Notes under the pieces: model-generated
Database searches by the model: none
The model's input: the letters and a program-made list of their open reading frames with translations, nothing else
Told to the model about the DNA's origin: nothing
DNA from: Polydactylus sextarius
Taxonomy: Eukaryota > Chordata > Actinopteri > Polynemidae
DNA: 64,000 nt
Reading direction: 5' to 3'
Assembly (NCBI GenBank): GCA_016801845.1
Contig: CM028928.1
Location: forward strand, 9,810,327-9,874,326
Made by a program: the position numbers and the translations under genes
Part shown: piece by piece, positions 1 to 11,000 of the stretch
Layout of the letters: each line of letters starts with the position of its first letter
Position numbering within the stretch: position 1 is the stretch's first letter

Positions 1-296
1 GATATTTTTCATTATACATTGAAATTGTGTCATGAGAAGACAAAAATGCATTCACGCAATTGCAGGGGGAAGGGAAAAAAAGCCAAGAAGTAATTTAAGG
101 AAGGAAAGATGGATAGGTAGGGAGGAGAGATGAAACAACACATAGAGAAGCAGACTGAAAGATAGACAGCGAGGAAGAGAGCAGTGTGAGAGATGTCGCC
201 ACCCGCCACCATTTTTCTCGTCTCCTCCTGGAAATGCATCATCAGTCATTAAGGTGGGGGGGCATGACTTGTGGTATCATCATCACTCACATGGAT

Positions 297-297
297 A

Positions 298-324
<27 letters not shown>
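297..324 (+). repeat. (AC)14 microsatellite
   Basis: A pure AC run of 28 bases within TGGATAC...TCACAG. Confidence 0.97.
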
Positions 325-329
<5 letters not shown>

Positions 330-954
330 GCAGATGCACACACGTCCAAAGACAAGGTGTATTTTAAGGTGTAATGCAGCGGCCTATAATTTGAGTTCTC
401 TCTATGCAGCATTTTGCTGAGCTTATAAAACCGCCTGCAGCTAATGGTGTGATGGATCCCTCTATTATCACCCAACGCAGGAGGCGAGAGTAGGGTGTAG
501 TGAGATAAAGGAATGTAATTGGACAATATTTTAGTCCTGACAAAAACAGGAAGGTGGTCAGGACCAGAAGGAGAGCATGTGAAAAAAAAATAATAAAAAA
601 ATAAAAAATAATAATAAAACGATATCTGCATGATAAAGTCCGAAACGCCGTCCCGAGTACGACGGACCCATCCAATAAATTAAATCAAACACAAATAGAG
701 AAATCGCCTGTGTGTGTGCCGTGCACCATTTCAAATTCATACGATAGAACAACCTTGTGCAAAAATGATTCAGATTTACTGAGCTCATATAATGAAACAT
801 GATAAAATTTTAAAAGACGCAATGATTCAAACCGCACTTTAATTGAGTCATTAAAAAGGACACAAAGGCCAGTTTCAAGCACAGATCAAACTTTAAACAG
901 AAAATCAGACGAAAGTATAAATTTACATTTTTATGGATGGTAATGTCAGTCACG

Positions 955-1140
955 GTTTTGGTCCATCATTTAGGTCCAGTCTGAAATATCTCAACGATTA
1001 ACACCACCATGATACTGACATGTTAGATTTAGTGAAATATCTGTGAACAAACTATTGGATGGATTTTTATGAAATCTGCTAGAGCTATATAAGTCCTCCA
1101 CACAATGAGTTGTAGCGCTATTATCAGGTTAAATGTGTTT
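955..1140 (+). repeat. Degenerate teleost dispersed repeat
   Basis: Motifs CACCACCATGATACTGACAT, AGTGAAATATCT, CAAACTATTGGATGGATTTT and TAGCGCTATTATCAGGT appear in the order of a very common fish repeat (AAATATCTCAACAACTATTG / GGATGGATT / TCTAGCGCCATCATCAGGTC type). It is heavily mutated and its class is unknown to me. Confidence 0.55.
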
Positions 1141-2043
1141 CACAGAGATGACTTTGAGGACAATTCAAAAAGATTGGAGAAAAACAAGAAAAAGTTACAG
1201 AGATGAGATGAACAGAACAAAACAAAACATCACAAGAGAGAACAGGAGTGAAGCCAGAGCAAGTTAGACAAAATGTGATTCAACGACAGACAAGCAGGGG
1301 ACTTTCTCAAAATGTTTCTGGCACTCCCCGTGTGCCTGCGGTCTTTTAGCTGCTGTGATCAACACTAATGTGTGCTAAGACTAAGCCCATACCAGTGGTG
1401 TGACTGTCTGCTCCTCCGGGCAGTGCAACTTTATAGTCAAGTAAGTGTGTTTGCCCCTGAGACAAGTATTGTGCACAAGGCTGAGGAAATGTGTGTGGCT
1501 ATGTGTGTGGGTCTGTTCAACACAAAGAGCAGAGCTGGTCCCTGCTGGTGTGGAACTAAATGTCACAGCTTGATTAGAATAAATAGTCTTATACATGCTC
1601 TGGGACTGAGCACCAACATACAGCAGGGCAAGAATTTGTGTGCGGTGGCTTATTGCCCTTGCTCTCGTCCACCCTCCTGACTTTATCTTTCTCTGACCGA
1701 CCCGATGAGTCTGGGTAGATGTCTAAGTCCAAACAACACAGTCAGAAAGATCACAGAGCAGTCACTGCCTCAGGGCATGGCCTTTACACCTCAGTCTCCC
1801 ACCCTCTTACTCTCACCCACATTGTCTTTCATGGAAAACACACACACACCGCATGTGCACTTTGTGAGCAACTGAACAAAAAAATAAATACTGTTTGTGC
1901 ACATGTGCTGTATATGTAACACTGCCCCTGTCACTCTCAATATGAACAGATTGCATCTGTCCATATGACTCCATTTCCTTCTCTCTTAAAAGTTTTGTTT
2001 ACACACAGTAAATATTAACAGCAGTAGAAAACAAAAACAGCAG

Positions 2044-2071
2044 TCTTTGCTTGAGTTGCCTCAAGCAAAGA
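2044..2071. other. Perfect 12-bp inverted repeat with 4-nt loop
   Basis: TCTTTGCTTGAG, loop TTGC, CTCAAGCAAAGA. A further CAG/CTG pairing is possible with one bulge. No known element is attached. Confidence 0.9.
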
Positions 2072-4172
2072 TCTGTCAATTTAAAACGTATGCTTAAATT
2101 CATGAGCACCATCATGCCTTCATTCTTATTACCATGTTGAAGCTATTCATATCGATTTTTTTCCCTGTTAATCCAAATAAAACTCATTTTTTATTTTTAC
2201 TATGTTGATGCACAAATCATTTTTTTTCTAGTCAGACTTGAGTCACTTCCATATGTGGTTCTACATCAGAATGATATCTCTTTTGTAAGTATGCGATCGG
2301 AGTAGGAACAGTCAGGAACTCATGTAGCTCTTCGCCTGTATGCATACACTTTAACTGGTGTCATTACCCAGCACTGGTAGCACAAAGGAGCATTTAGCAG
2401 CATTAGCTACCAAAACAATATTTGAAAACAATCAATTATGATACTTTTCCTTTGCATGATCTCACAAATATGACATCTGCTGTTGTTGACATTGCTTCAT
2501 GTATGCAAGAACCTATCAATATGTGAATATGTGGATGTATTCATATTGCAATACAGATACAAGTCACTTGACATTATGAATGAGAACCATCAACATAGGC
2601 AATTCTGATCAGAGTAAAACCAAATAAAACTGAACAAAGTGACTTATGAGAACGTAGTCAGGGATTACCTGTATTTCATGTTCAGTACTAGATCTGCTGT
2701 CCCACAAGTTAAGTTAATGGTCAGAGTTGGTTCAGTTTGTTAGTGTTGTGATAATATAGTAATGTAAAATAACATATGTGTAAAAACTAGAGGATTGAAA
2801 AAGACAGATGTAAAAAGCAGCAGAAAGACAAATGTGAAAGAAAATAAGACAATGATAACAAGCAAAAGACAGAGCGAGAGAAAAGGAAAAAAAAAAAAAA
2901 GATAATAAATCAATGAACCTATTCTATGGCTGCCACAGGGTAATGAAAGCTATTTATTAGCCATCTCTCTCTCTCTCTTTCCCTCACTCTTCCTGCCTCT
3001 CCCTCCTCCTGCTCAGATACTCCCATCTCTCTCCATTAAATGCTGATAATTCTACTCACTTAGAGGTCACATTTGTTTCGCTCAACTTCCCTTGTCATCT
3101 GCATACAGACTGAGGGGCTGCCCACCTTGGCTGGGATTCCTGTTATCTGACATGACCTTTCTGCTTTAAAATAACTTTTAAATTATAATAGACATCCATG
3201 TGCTCTGTCCTCCTTTAAATAATGACATGGTTTCGCATCAACTATGCTCTATCTCTTCCTGACTGTACGTTATTTGTTATAAAGCATAACTGATTGCTGT
3301 AATATCCACATTTTGTCATCTATCATATCATGTATGCATGAATACTTCATAACCCTAGCCACAGGGCATCAGGCTGGTAGTATGTTTATTTGCAGCCAGT
3401 GGAATATGACCATAACATAATTTAGTTTAGCCAGTGAATCTATAAGCTTAGGTGACATCTCATATAATGGCTTTGATAATCTTCTGCCCGGAGTCACGAT
3501 TAACTTAGTAGCCAGCTATTTATTTTCCCAACGGTTTTAATGCACCAATAATGTGTCTGAGAATGCTCAAGAAGGTCACTGAGATGACGTCTGGGGAATT
3601 GTGCATTCATCTGTCGTATGTCTAAGTGAGCTTCAAAAACATTGGGGAGACTCATGCTCTGCAACCTGCTGGTCTGTGCACTGAGAACTGTGCTTTTAGT
3701 TTTATGGGCAATTTATTTCATTGTTGTTAACAAGCGGAGGCTCCTGCATAATGAATGACAATGTAGTGAAACACAGCTGGAATCATATAAATTATATCTT
3801 CATGGGAAAAGTGTTGACAAACACTGTGCATTCTTAAAGTCAAAAGGGGCTCAAACCTGCATGCAACGACATTGTACTGTGTTATAAACAATTTATTACC
3901 ATGTGTTTTATATACTGCTTATGAATGCTAAATAGAGAACTTCAAATGTAACTGGACACAAGGTTTTAAAGCCTTTCAGTTTAGAAAAATAAAAAGCCAG
4001 TGCTGTGGCCTGGAACATTTGAGGTGTCTATTGGAAAACTACTACTAGTGCCAAAATTCAAAATCCTCCTCTCTTGACTGATTTACAAACTTTCAACCCA
4101 ACTACATTTAGGAACAGTTTTTGCCTTATGTACTTTCATGTTTAGTAGACTTAAGTGGGTTGTAGGACAACA

Positions 4173-4510
4173 TACACCCATCAGCCATAACATTATAACA
4201 GTGACAGGTGAAGGGAGTGAATAACATTGATTATCTGCTTACAATGGCAGCTGTCAGTGGGAGGGATATTATGCATCAAGTGCATAATGTGAGCAACGTT
4301 GACAAGGATAAAAATTCTGTCAACTAGAGAATGAGTCAGAGCATCTCCCAAACTGCAGCTCTTGTGGGATGTTCCTAGTCTGCAGTGCTGAAGTTAATGC
4401 TACTTCTGATTTAAAAAAAAAAAAAAAAAAAAAGTCTCATAACACACAGTTCTCACAGTCACAGTTTGTTTTATATGGTGCTGTGTAGCTGTGGACTAGT
4501 CAGGGTGTCC
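4173..4510 (+). mobile_element. Tc1/mariner remnant, 5' end with internal deletion
   Basis: It begins TACACCCATCAGCCATAACA, the terminal inverted repeat start of a common teleost Tc1-like family. This is followed by the family's leader (GTGACAGGTGAAG, TAACATTGATTATCT) and then transposase N-terminal coding remnants (GTCAGAGCATCTCC, CTGCAGCTCTTGTGGG, CAGTCAGGGTGTCC). About 200 bases of the usual sequence are missing between CTGCAGTG and CTGAAGTTAATGCT. A 21-A run interrupts it at 4413-4433. No 3' end is present, so it is a dead fragment in antisense orientation to CTNND2. The identification is from memory of the family consensus. Confidence 0.8.
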
Positions 4511-5107
4511 GTTATCTTAGATTTTATAAAATAAATAAATGAAACTTATGTTTTAAAGTTAAATAAATGCGTGATGTTTCCATAGTTGATAAGTTAAGTA
4601 ATCATGATCTCGAGATGATTATAATAATCAAACATCCCCTGCACAGCTGGTGAAAGTTACTTTCTTTGTTCTGTACTTCTTATACGATACCTAGACCTGT
4701 GCAACTACGTCATTTCCTATTTTTATCCTTTCATTAGTTGTTGTACTATTATTTACTTTATTTTGGCGTCTTCGTAATGGCAAAAATGGATTAAACAAAC
4801 TAAAATACATCAACCATAAATTTGGTGCTATGCTCCTTTATAAGGGCACTGAAAGCTTAAGCTGCGCAGTCAGTCAGGCAGAAAAGACAGCAGGAGCAAA
4901 TGTTTCCCACTGGCTGCCACTTACCACTAATGCTAGAAAAATGATAAATTAGTCTCTGCATGGCGTTTGGAGTCTCTGTGGCTTGCATGTGGGTGTGTTT
5001 GCGTGCCAGTGTGCATTTCGTTCTTGTAAAGTGTTGTGTCGCATGCCAACAGTTCACAGTGTGAACAGATGTTAGTCAGTAACGCCCTGGGTTTCTGCAC
5101 CACAGTC

Positions 5108-5335
5108 AGGCATTTTTTTTAGGGTCCTGAGCTCCGAGGAGGAGTCCGTAGAGATGCCTGAATTGCTTTATTGAGCAGAACCCCAGTAAGGACATGTAGG
5201 TTCGCAGCAGTGCGCAAACGCCAACACAAACGGTGCTCACTCTGAGCATATTCAACACAAACAGAGGGGGTAGATACAACAAACCCACATATTTGGAATC
5301 GTGGTATGATTACATACACAAACACACACGAAACA
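5108..5335 (-). mobile_element. Possible solo LTR fragment
   Basis: On the minus strand GGGTTCTGCTCAATAAAGCA is a polyadenylation-signal-like core, followed by a short C-rich stretch (TCTCTACGGACTCCTCCTCG). This is the layout of an LTR R-U5 region. There is no matching second LTR, primer-binding site or gag/pol homology in the window. A chance AATAAA cannot be excluded. Confidence 0.3.
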
Positions 5336-6414
5336 GCAAGGTACCTGGTTGCATGTCCTCTTTTTCCCTTTCACCCTGACAGGATTCCAACAGAGTAATA
5401 GCCCCACTGGTGAATGAATACGATGACTGCAGATTTAAACCCACAGGAATTCACCTCTGATAGATTGTATGCCACGGAAGGAGAAAGAACTTTAGAAGGA
5501 TGACATGAGAGTAGTTTGTTCGTGAAATGTCAAAAAATGCTCTTAGTGTTTGTCTACACCAATCTTACTATCTCCTGTCTTCATTCATTTTTACCCTGTG
5601 CTTTATTATAACACCTTTTCATGCAGAGCCAGCCATTTCACTCTATATTTAGCTGCTGCCTGTCACTGAGACCCTGATGAAGGAGAGTTAAATGAGTGGT
5701 GATGTTTGAAACCATGGGAAAGGTTAGCTCTGTCTCTTTGAATAGTATCAGACTCTCTCTGATCATCACAGTTACGCTGCAGACTTTAATATCTATACTT
5801 AGGCTTGGACAAAAAAGAAAGAGAAGAAAAAGAAAAAAAAATCCTCAGTTAGATTGTGTATAAAAGATTGTGTCGATCAAAATAGACAAAATGTAAAAAT
5901 GAGCTACATCAGAGGCGAGTTGTCATGTGTGTGTGTGTGTAAGTATGTATACACACCAAAAAGACAGATAAATGCACATCACACATTTCAGTTGACATGC
6001 ATTGACAAATGTAAGCACAAACAAAGAGATGGATGTGGAGCCTAGGATGTAGTGAGCTAGCAGCAGACAAATACTTAGCTAAGCCAATCCTCTATATCTG
6101 ATGTGATAATCGTGATGATGCAACTGTGAGACAGCAGACTTGACAGCCGCCACACTCCGACTGGCACAGACACGCAGATATTCTCATGAGCATTAAGCAA
6201 ACACACTCAAAAAATATAACCCAAGACAGATAAAACCTTGGTTAACTGTTGTAAGAAACAGCACACAAAGATGGCTGATGAACACACCACAAAAGAGATC
6301 ACACAAAATATATATTTGAAACTTATACACTATAGATATACATTGGAAAAAAATATTCAAGTAAATGCATAAAGCCTAGATGTGTATGTAAAGACAGACT
6401 CCAAGATCTTTAGA

Positions 6415-6604
6415 TGGTAAATGAGTTGCATTTCCTCAGCTTTTCTAGTCTCCGTGACCACTTAAAGCACTTTAGACTACTAGTCGCACTGATGCATATA
6501 TACATACATACAGTGTTTCTATACACAGCACTCACCTACACGCTCTTATACACTGATGGAACAGCCTTCAGGAGCAATCAGTATCTTGCCCAAGGACACT
6601 TGGG
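6415..6604 (+). repeat. Teleost dispersed repeat (GTAAATG...CTTGCCCAAGGACACTT type)
   Basis: It reads GGTAAATGAGTTGCATTTCC, CTTTTCTAGTCTCCGTGACC, TTATACACTGATGGAACAG and TCTTGCCCAAGGACACTTGG in order. This is the signature of an abundant percomorph interspersed repeat that normally begins GTAAATGGACTGCATTTATA. The copy is internally shortened. The class is not certain. Confidence 0.7.
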
Positions 6605-7680
6605 CAAGACAGGGTGATGAAAACTTAACAGGCTTTTTGAAATTGAAAGGAACTATACATGTCACATTAATATACCATAATGAATTAAACTAGTAGAGCT
6701 TAGTCATAGGATGCATTGGTACAATTTATGTATAATCTTCACAAACATTCAAACAAAACATTCACGAGCATGCATACAAAAATAAAAAAACTAAATACTA
6801 AAGTTATAATAAAAGTTATTTATTCCAGTTTTCTATCCAGTTCAGCTTTATTTTTATTTTTTTATCCAAGGGAGCCACAGCCTTTATGACAGGAAGAAGT
6901 GAGGGAGCAGTAATTTACTAAGCAGAGAGAGGACAATATTAAGCTTAGGCTTAAGATTTGTGCTGTTAACATAAAATTCAAATTGTGCATGCCAGTCACA
7001 TACTGTACATCTCTCCTCCATCCATCCCTTGCTCCCATATCTTTACCTCCTCTGTTAAGAGCTCTCTTGCCCTCATCTGAAAATAGTTGTAGCAGCAGAA
7101 AGGTCAAACTGAATAAATGGGGAACATAATGAAGTATTTTAAAGGGTTTCAGGGCTGCGGCTAATATGTTAATTAATGCTGTAATATGAGGGAAGAAGTT
7201 CCAGGACGTGGAACGCTTTGGTCTGAACCAAGCTGCTACTGCAAAGCAAAGTCTATAAGAGGACATTTTGTTACCATGTATGTGTGTGGGTGAAGGTGTG
7301 TGTGTTGTCACACCCTCCGCAACGGTTGTGTTGCTCTATATGCCACATCAAGCCTTCAGTCATGGTGTGTGTTTGTCAGTGTTTTCCATATTCATATTCA
7401 TAATGTTGTTATATCATGCATCTCTCTGTATTGCGTGGATGTCAAACTACCTCAGTGCTATTTTAAATCACGTACTGTAACATCATCAATCTGTGTGTGT
7501 AGTTGCGTGCGTGCGCATTTATCTGGTTGTGTGATTTTGTCTTTGCGGCATCCCAATCCATCCAGTTGATAAATGCACCACACAGCTAGGGGGACACTGT
7601 TCTTTTCCAGTAACATCATTCCACACATCTGAGGAGAGAACACCCTGGGTGTGTCTGTGTGGATGCACACGTGTGTGTAC

Positions 7681-7702
7681 GTGTGTGTGTGTGTGTGTGT
7701 GT
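7681..7702 (+). repeat. (GT)11 microsatellite in a GT-rich tract
   Basis: A pure GT run of 22 bases followed by GAGAGAG. It sits in a GT/AC-rich tract from about 7640 to 7710, about 230 bases beyond the donor of the coiled-coil exon. Confidence 0.95.
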
Positions 7703-7932
7703 GAGAGAGTGAACTGAAGATGTATAATGGTGCAGTCAGTGCTAGTGTCATGAAGGACATAGAAGCTGTTCCATCATGGTCTATGTTTGTACAAACACAC
7801 TGAAACCAACCACCGCACACACAGTATGAGTTACCCGATTTTCCCCTCCCACCCAACCACACTCATACACCCCCACACACGCACACACACACAAATACAA
7901 AGAGACAGAGAGAAGCAGGGTTCACATGTCAC

Positions 7933-8045
7933 CTGATGCTGCTCATGCTGCCCGCCTCTGATCCCAGCTTGCATCTCTCCAGCTGGGTTGCGACAATCTG
8001 ACGCTCGGCTTCAAGTTCCCTGGTCAGGCGTTCAAACTGAAGCTC
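7933..8045 (-). CDS. ctnnd2: CTNND2 coding exon (human exon 3 equivalent), coiled coil
   Basis: This 113-nt exon has 37 full codons plus two bases (AG). It begins ELQFERLTRELEAER and ends GSEAGSMSSI with a split Ser codon (AG|). The acceptor is CCTGTATCTTCTCAG|GAG and the donor is ATCAG|GTGACA. Compared with the human protein I count three clear substitutions (Ala-Thr for Ala-Ser, Glu-Ala for Glu-Thr, Ile for Met). The segment is the N-terminal coiled coil shared by p120-family catenins; heptad-like Leu, Phe and Val positions and the charged ER/RELE runs are visible. It enters in phase 0, directly compatible with the upstream exon ending KEQ, and leaves in phase 2. The continuing exon (SAEEQFQWQ in human) is not found in positions 1-7932. 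CA/GT-rich DNA lies on the downstream intron side, within 200 bases of the donor. Confidence 0.97.
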
Positions 8046-11000
8046 CTGAGAAGATACAGGAAAAACAAATTTTGAGACACAGTGAGCGGGGGAGAACAAG
8101 AGGGAGTCGAGGTGTGAAAGTTTGGAACTAACGTTTAAAGTGTCTCTTTTAATAAAGACGGTATAAAAAATAAACAAAATGATTCTTTCTCTTTCACGTC
8201 TGGTCATTAGTATGTGTGTGTGGGGGGGTGGGCAGTGGAGATATTATTAAAGCTGTTAAGATAATAATATAATATCGTATTCAAAAGCATGATAGCAATA
8301 CTTTAAAATATGGAATAAAAGGTGCCACATTTCTTCCTTCAATGGACTGTAGAAAATGACTAGTTGAAACACTCCTCCTGAAAGGAAGAGTGTGCGGTTC
8401 AACGGTGACAAAAAAAAAAAAGGTGGCACAATCCTTAAAGAAAAACACACTTTTGATGGCTGGATTTTCTAATTTTAGAATGAAAGATACATATTATGTA
8501 TAGTCTACTACAGACGTAAAGGGGTGGAATAATACACTGGCTTTTATCTCCACTCAGGCAGAGAAGTTTGGCTACACTTGGACTGGAAATATCTGTGTCA
8601 AACACACACACACACCACAGATTTCTCATACATTTGTATGAGACCAAAGTGGTAGTACAACTGCACTGGCAAAACAGTAACACAGCCCTGAAAATTTTAC
8701 AATGCAATGCAAATGGTATAATTGTGCTGTTTACAATGCAATTGTTGACAGATAGAGAAAATGATCATTGATATAACTTTTCAGAGTTGTAAAGTCCAGT
8801 TTTCTAGTATTATAAACTGCTGCACAGCCATGTAATAGGCATTAAAACACATGAACACATTATTCAAACTGCACTTCAGGGATATCCAAATATAGACCCT
8901 GTGTGATACACAGTCTGGCAGGTTAGATGCTTCCAGTTCCACCCATGCCAACACTCACTGCGTTGCCATGGATGAGACTGTGTGGCCCACTGCACTACCG
9001 TGTGCTGTTGCATTAGCTATTTAAGTGGATTACTGACAGTTGCCTATCACTCTTCCCGCTATGAGCCAGACAAATGAGGTTCCCACCAGAAATCGTTGTG
9101 CTTAAGCATGTCCATATAGTGTGTGTCTGTCTGTGTGTACTTTAGTGTACTTATTACCACACAGAAGCAGATCAATAGTGGAGTGAATTCCACCCCTCTG
9201 AATATATTGTGTATGTACAACTGAGTGTGTGTGCATGTGAGACCACGAGAGAGAGTGTGTAAGTGAGACGTAGAGAGTGTGTGCCAGTTTGATTGGTTTT
9301 CTCAAAGCCATTTGAAGCTCTGAATGAGTTGATCCCTAGTCTATATCATGTCTCCAACCTCAATCCTCCCTCTGCTCCCCAAACACTACAGCACACAAAG
9401 TAATTCATCTCCCATTTCTCACACGTCGTTACAGCAGCCGTTTACCCATATGCACCCTTTTTCCCTCTCTCGTGCACACATTTATGTCCGTCCTTTCGTT
9501 ACGTCCTACTTTCTTCCTCTCCCTCTCTCTCACAATGCCAAATGTAACCCCCTGACACAGGTTACATATGTAATACTCATAAAAGTAGATCATTGTTTTG
9601 AACGTGAGGGGATTTCTCTCTGTGAACCATGGTTACATTCTGCATTCTGTAGATGATTCTCACATGCAGTAAATTCACTTAAAAATAAATAACAAAAAAA
9701 AAAAAAAAGTCACTATGTGTCTCTCTTCTTCCTGTCAGCATCTCCTTTCTCTCCTATTCGACAAGATAAATGTCATACATGTGAATAACAAACTAGCAGG
9801 TTCAGCCACCCCTATGATGTGAAAAGTGAGGTGACGCTGGGATTTTGAGCAGGGTCTATTAAACCCTCTAGACCCGCAATTTGAAATTACAGCTTTATTT
9901 TACAACAAGGTGTCTCGTTTCAAAGACGCTCTGCTTCTCACTGCAGACTGCTTTGTCACCTTGTTTGCCGTGACAGCAACTGTTTTAAATCCTCAAGGTG
10001 TAAAAATGCAAATCCCTGCACCTTAAGAAGAATTATGCTAATTGTTGATATATGATACCTCAACAGTACGACATCTTACCTCCTGGCAACATGGGGTCTG
10101 CTTGCCAAAACAGATGGAAAACCTGCTAAGGCCAGGTCTGTGTCGGGATTAAATGTATGACATTCAGCACAAGGCTACACTCTTATGACAGTCTTTATTC
10201 TAATTAAATCCCTTTTGCCGAAATAATTACTATGCTGTGAATATGTTGCCCTATTGGCTGAGGTCTACCACTAGTATTTTGAGTGAGTTAACTAACTTGG
10301 GACTGGGTAACTTCCCCAAACCTATGCGATTGTAAAGACCACATTTGAAGCTATCAAATCTGATAAAGGACAATGTTTAGAAGCTCTGTGCTGCACGTTT
10401 GATTTTATCTAGAATTATAGAAGCTCAATTATACTTTAAACACTGCTCTTAAGAGACTTTGCTTCTTTTGTTGCATTGCACTTTACACCTCACTGGACAC
10501 AACTATATATAGCTGCTGTAAAACTGCCAGAACATTAAGAGTCCATATAAACTATAACAATTCGATCTTTCTAACATACAAATCAAAGTACAGGATTTGT
10601 CATACCAGCTATTTCGATCATTGTAATGGGCATTTTATGAAAACCCCCACCTGATCTGCTGAGCGTGGAAGTTGAAACCCGATTACAACACAATTTATTT
10701 TGTATGCAGGCCTGTATCTTACCTTGATTCGCGCATGGACCACAGTCCTACAGATCCAAAAAGTGATGAATTGGGAGTTTCAGCTAACGCTCTCTGTGCT
10801 TTGCCTATGTGTTTCTATCAATATGCACAAGGTGTAGGATTCCACTATGTTGTGTGTGCGTGTGTGTCTGCTGTGCGGGTGTGTCAAAAACCCTCCCTCT
10901 CAGGAATGAATAGGCAACAGAAAGAAGCAGCCACATTCAGCCACAAAGGTCTCTATGGCAACTGCAGAACCCCATCCACTCCTCAACAGTATAAATTAGG

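Larger units (their letters stand above)
1..7932 (-). other. CTNND2 intron downstream of the coiled-coil exon (partial)
   Basis: No coding exon is visible on either strand. I looked specifically for the next CTNND2 exon (AEEQFQWQ-type peptide) and did not find it. The interval holds a CA microsatellite near 300 and an AT-rich low-complexity stretch near 580-620. It also holds a teleost-type dispersed repeat at 955-1140, a short perfect hairpin at 2044-2071, a repeat-poor block at about 3080-3840, a Tc1 remnant, a possible solo LTR, a dispersed repeat at 6415-6604, and GT/CA-rich DNA from 7640 to 7900. Confidence 0.85.

Noticed and set aside
6862..7311. 149-codon minus-strand open frame, the longest in the window
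   Set aside because: No recognisable domain, no splice-site framing, ordinary intronic composition; it could be a chance frame.
7458..7862. 134-codon minus-strand open frame
   Set aside because: It is built on the CA/GT-rich tract next to the coiled-coil exon.
1..7932. Next CTNND2 exon (AEEQFQWQ-type) within the window
   Set aside because: No matching peptide with splice sites on the minus strand; it must be further downstream of the gene.
8046..8207. Extension of the coiled-coil open frame upstream of the exon
   Set aside because: The frame stays open by chance through the intron; the CTTCTCAG acceptor and the match to the protein family both place the exon start at 8045.
10075..10130. 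Donor-like GGAG|GTAAGA on the minus strand
   Set aside because: The only nearby acceptor gives about 46 nt, out of frame.
10700..10760. Strong donor-like CAAG|GTAAGA on the minus strand (exon side ends at about 10725)
   Set aside because: The nearest plausible acceptor gives a 25-nt exon that would shift the CTNND2 frame; no coding support.
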